Below are positions 62,377 through 64,000 of a stretch of 64,000 nt of DNA, in pieces (positions within the stretch are counted from its first letter, which is position 1; each line of letters begins with the position of its first letter). The position numbers and the translations under genes were made by a program. Under the pieces are notes generated by a model. It had not been told where the DNA came from. It saw only the letters and a list, made by a program, of their open reading frames with translations, and made no database searches. The stretch is from the NCBI RefSeq assembly GCF_032197885.1, contig NZ_CP134159.1, positions 2,232,001 through 2,296,000 of the forward strand, given 5' to 3'. This DNA is from Levilactobacillus namurensis (GTDB lineage: Bacteria > Bacillota > Bacilli > Lactobacillales > Lactobacillaceae).

Positions 62377-62397
62377 CCATCTTAGTCTGTCTACTTT

Positions 62398-62706
62398 TTA
62401 ACTGTCCGACAATTCCTCGCTGGTCGGCGTATCCGCAGTGGCTGCCAGCTGGGTCAACGCCCGATGCAGGGTCGCCGGCAACTGCTGGCGAATCACCTGT
62501 AACTGGGCCTGGCCCCGCGACGTCCGCGTCGCAGAAAAACCCAACTTCTGGGCCACCTGCGCCACCGATAGCCGCTCCGTCGCGACGTATCCGATCACCT
62601 GACATTGGGGCAGGTTCAGGCTCAGGTCGGCCAACGGTTGATTGTAGCACTGGGTCACGAACCCGTAAATCGCCATGACCTTATTCAAATCATCCTGTAC
62701 TGCCAT
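62398..62706 (-). CDS. Short MarR-like helix-turn-helix protein
   Basis: 102 residues with a winged-helix-like core (CQVIGYVATERLSVAQVAQKLGFSATRTSR) but no room for the usual wing and dimer helices, and a Ser/Glu-rich tail. A short MarR relative or a decayed one. ATG at 62706 follows GGAGTG. A strong cre site lies 27 bp upstream. Function not known. Confidence 0.6.
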   Translation of the reverse strand: MAVQDDLNKVMAIYGFVTQCYNQPLADLSLNLPQCQVIGYVATERLSVAQVAQKLGFSATRTSRGQAQLQVIRQQLPATLHRALTQLAATADTPTSEELSDS

Positions 62707-62732
62707 CCAGACCCACTCCAATTCGTTTAAAA

Positions 62733-62746
62733 TGTATACGCTTACA
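62733..62746. promoter_or_regulatory. cre site (CcpA)
   Basis: TGTATACGCTTACA, a palindromic cre match, directly upstream of the MarR-like gene. Confidence 0.6.
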
Positions 62747-62755
62747 TCTAGTATA

Positions 62756-62778
62756 CTACGTCATTCCCGATGACGTAG
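62756..62778. terminator. Hairpin after the Mga-type gene
   Basis: CTACGTCAT pairs perfectly with ATGACGTAG around TCCCG; no T-tract, so terminator use is uncertain. Confidence 0.45.
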
Positions 62779-62786
62779 CCTGAATC

Positions 62787-64000
62787 TTAGTCGGAATGTT
62801 GAAAATCCAGCGCAAAGAGGGATAAGTCGTGATGCCGCAGCGTCTTGATCAACCGGTCCAGGTTCTCACCGTACTCCAATTCCTTAATCCAATGGAACGT
62901 CTCCAGGTGGTGTTCCTGGGCGAACTGGTACGCTAAGTCATCCACCCCGTAAATCACCAGGTAGTTCGCCCGGCGCTGCGGGTCAATCGCCAGCTGGTCA
63001 CACAGAATCTGCAGATGCACGATGCCCCCCAACAACCGGTTAAAGACGTCCGTGGTGACCCCGACCATGTCGTAGGAGACCAGGATTTCAACTTTAGCCG
63101 CCGTCAGGTTCAACCCGTTGGTGTACTTGCTCAGGTACCCCTGAACCAACCGCAAATCACTACTGGTAATCAACTGTGGATAGAGTCGTGCCATACTGGT
63201 CGTCAGTGCGGCCGCGGCGGCCGTGGATTCCTTGGTCGCCCGGTACAGCGTCGTAATTTCAGGCCGCAATAGCGGGTCCACGCGAAACAGCATCATAAAC
63301 TGACATAAGGCGAATAACCAGTTGGCAAACCAGTTACGCCCCTCAGCATAATCCGTTAACTCGACGACTCCGGGGGCCAATTGGTAGTCCCCGACCCGCT
63401 GCTGCAACCCGCGGTACAGACGTTTCAAGCTATCTGGCCGCAACGCCCGAACAAAGTACGGCGAACTGGTCAGCAAGTAATCCAGCGTCGCCAGTTGTGT
63501 CAGCACCTTCTTGGGCGAGTCTCCCAGTTGAAGCTGAAAGTTACGGGCCAACTCCCGTAGATCCGTGAGGTGCGCCAGCGGTAACCGCAACGGCGCGTAC
63601 CGGTGCCCCTGCGCTAACCGCAACAACGAAATCGTGATCAACAATTCCCGGTGCTGCGCTAACCCCGGCGAATCACAGTAGAGCTGACTTCCTGTGTAGG
63701 TGGTCCGAATCGCCGTGGCCAACGGCCGGTACTGCAACGGCACCTTTGGCAGCTCCGCCAACGTGGTCATCGTCGTGGTAAACAGGGTCAGATACAGTAG
63801 TTGAATCAGCGCTTCATTCCCCGTCAGCTGCAACGGATTCGTGGTTAATTCCAGCTGATACTGGGCCAACTGCTCACGCATCGGCCGCATCCGCCGGTTG
63901 AACGTTGAGAGACTAATCTGGTGTTGGGCACAGACGTCTTGGGCCCGCTTCTCCGGGGACGCCAACGTGGTCAGAATCGCCTGATACGGAATACTGTTCA
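62787..64000 (-). CDS. Mga-type regulator, 5' end missing
   Basis: At least 403 residues; the frame stays open to the right edge, so the start is outside. The visible N-terminus has SIPYQAILTT and a helix-turn-helix QHQISLSTFNRRMRPMREQL, followed by long helical regions as in the Mga/AtxA group, which may include PRD-like domains. The C-terminal part (about 300-400) resembles an EIIB-like fold. Such proteins respond to sugar phosphotransferase status. Targets unknown. Confidence 0.75.
   Translation of the reverse strand, partial: NSIPYQAILTTLASPEKRAQDVCAQHQISLSTFNRRMRPMREQLAQYQLELTTNPLQLTGNEALIQLLYLTLFTTTMTTLAELPKVPLQYRPLATAIRTTYTGSQLYCDSPGLAQHRELLITISLLRLAQGHRYAPLRLPLAHLTDLRELARNFQLQLGDSPKKVLTQLATLDYLLTSSPYFVRALRPDSLKRLYRGLQQRVGDYQLAPGVVELTDYAEGRNWFANWLFALCQFMMLFRVDPLLRPEITTLYRATKESTAAAAALTTSMARLYPQLITSSDLRLVQGYLSKYTNGLNLTAAKVEILVSYDMVGVTTDVFNRLLGGIVHLQILCDQLAIDPQRRANYLVIYGVDDLAYQFAQEHHLETFHWIKELEYGENLDRLIKTLRHHDLSLFALDFQHSD

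Larger units (their letters stand above)
61405..62397. other. Gene-free kilobase with structured repeats
   Basis: 993 bp between mntH and the MarR-like gene without a credible gene; the short open frames here have no ribosome site or family pattern. It holds the mntH promoter, repeat copies A and B in inverted orientation, a likely transposase relic between them, and a terminator at the right end. Confidence 0.75.

Overview
The window looks like chromosomal DNA of a low-GC Gram-positive lactic acid bacterium of the Lactobacillaceae. The support is a SufCDSUB Fe-S operon with SufU, a T-box tyrS leader, Rgg-type and PucR regulators, CcpA-type cre sites, AGGAGG ribosome binding sites, and a 16S-23S-5S operon whose 16S 3' end carries the CCTCC anti-Shine-Dalgarno. 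A relative of Levilactobacillus would fit, but the species cannot be fixed from sequence reading alone. Most of the window is moderately GC-rich. The first 9.5 kb and the 45.9-48.8 kb cassette are visibly AT-richer and look acquired.

Layout. 1-112 is the 3' end of an unrecognised gene. 239-9453 holds two paralogous sugar modules, each an MFS transporter plus a GH42 beta-galactosidase on the minus strand with a divergent AraC regulator and a cre site. 9.6-11.75 kb holds two secreted HCxxGxxR tyrosine phosphatases; a third sits at 19.7 kb. 11.8-17 kb holds a Na+/H+ antiporter, a nucleoside hydrolase, a disulfide reductase and an MFS exporter divergent from an Rgg regulator. 18-19.7 kb is a DUF3290-DUF421-Nudix operon. 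20.8-24 kb holds a serine hydrolase, a K+ channel, a glutathione peroxidase and a DUF1097 membrane protein. 24.4-26.7 kb holds a PucR regulator followed by a NarL-type regulator whose phospho-acceptor Asp is Glu. 26.9-33.3 kb is sufCDSUB-sufT plus an XRE/TPR regulator, divergent from feoA-feoB-small Cys protein (33.5-36 kb). 36.2-38.8 kb is preTA (dihydropyrimidine dehydrogenase). 39.3-44.6 kb holds an aldo-keto reductase, two paralogous DHA1 exporters, a deformylase-like protein, an acetyltransferase and a pair of fluoride channels.

44.7-50 kb is a segmental duplication of an EamA transporter plus tRNA-Thr. The second copy is frameshifted by one base and its tRNA is decayed. An AT-rich LysR/NmrA/MDR cassette lies between the copies. 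50.8-55.7 kb is a complete rRNA operon on the minus strand, read from three stacked promoters. 56.1-61.4 kb holds an EAL protein, an NADH oxidase, tyrS with its T-box leader, and mntH. 61.4-62.4 kb has no gene but holds two structured repeats in inverted orientation around a likely transposase relic. The window ends in a short MarR-like gene and an Mga-type regulator that runs off the edge.

Taken together, the window combines plant-type galactoside uptake and hydrolysis, iron, manganese and Fe-S handling, redox defence (GPx, Nox, disulfide reductase) and repeated local gene duplication (GH42 modules, phosphatases, DHA1 exporters, CrcB, EamA). The observations I rate highest are the EamA/tRNA-Thr duplication around the foreign cassette, the structured repeat family, the Glu-receiver regulator next to PucR, and AATATT-type palindromes shared by the feo/suf and pre promoter regions.
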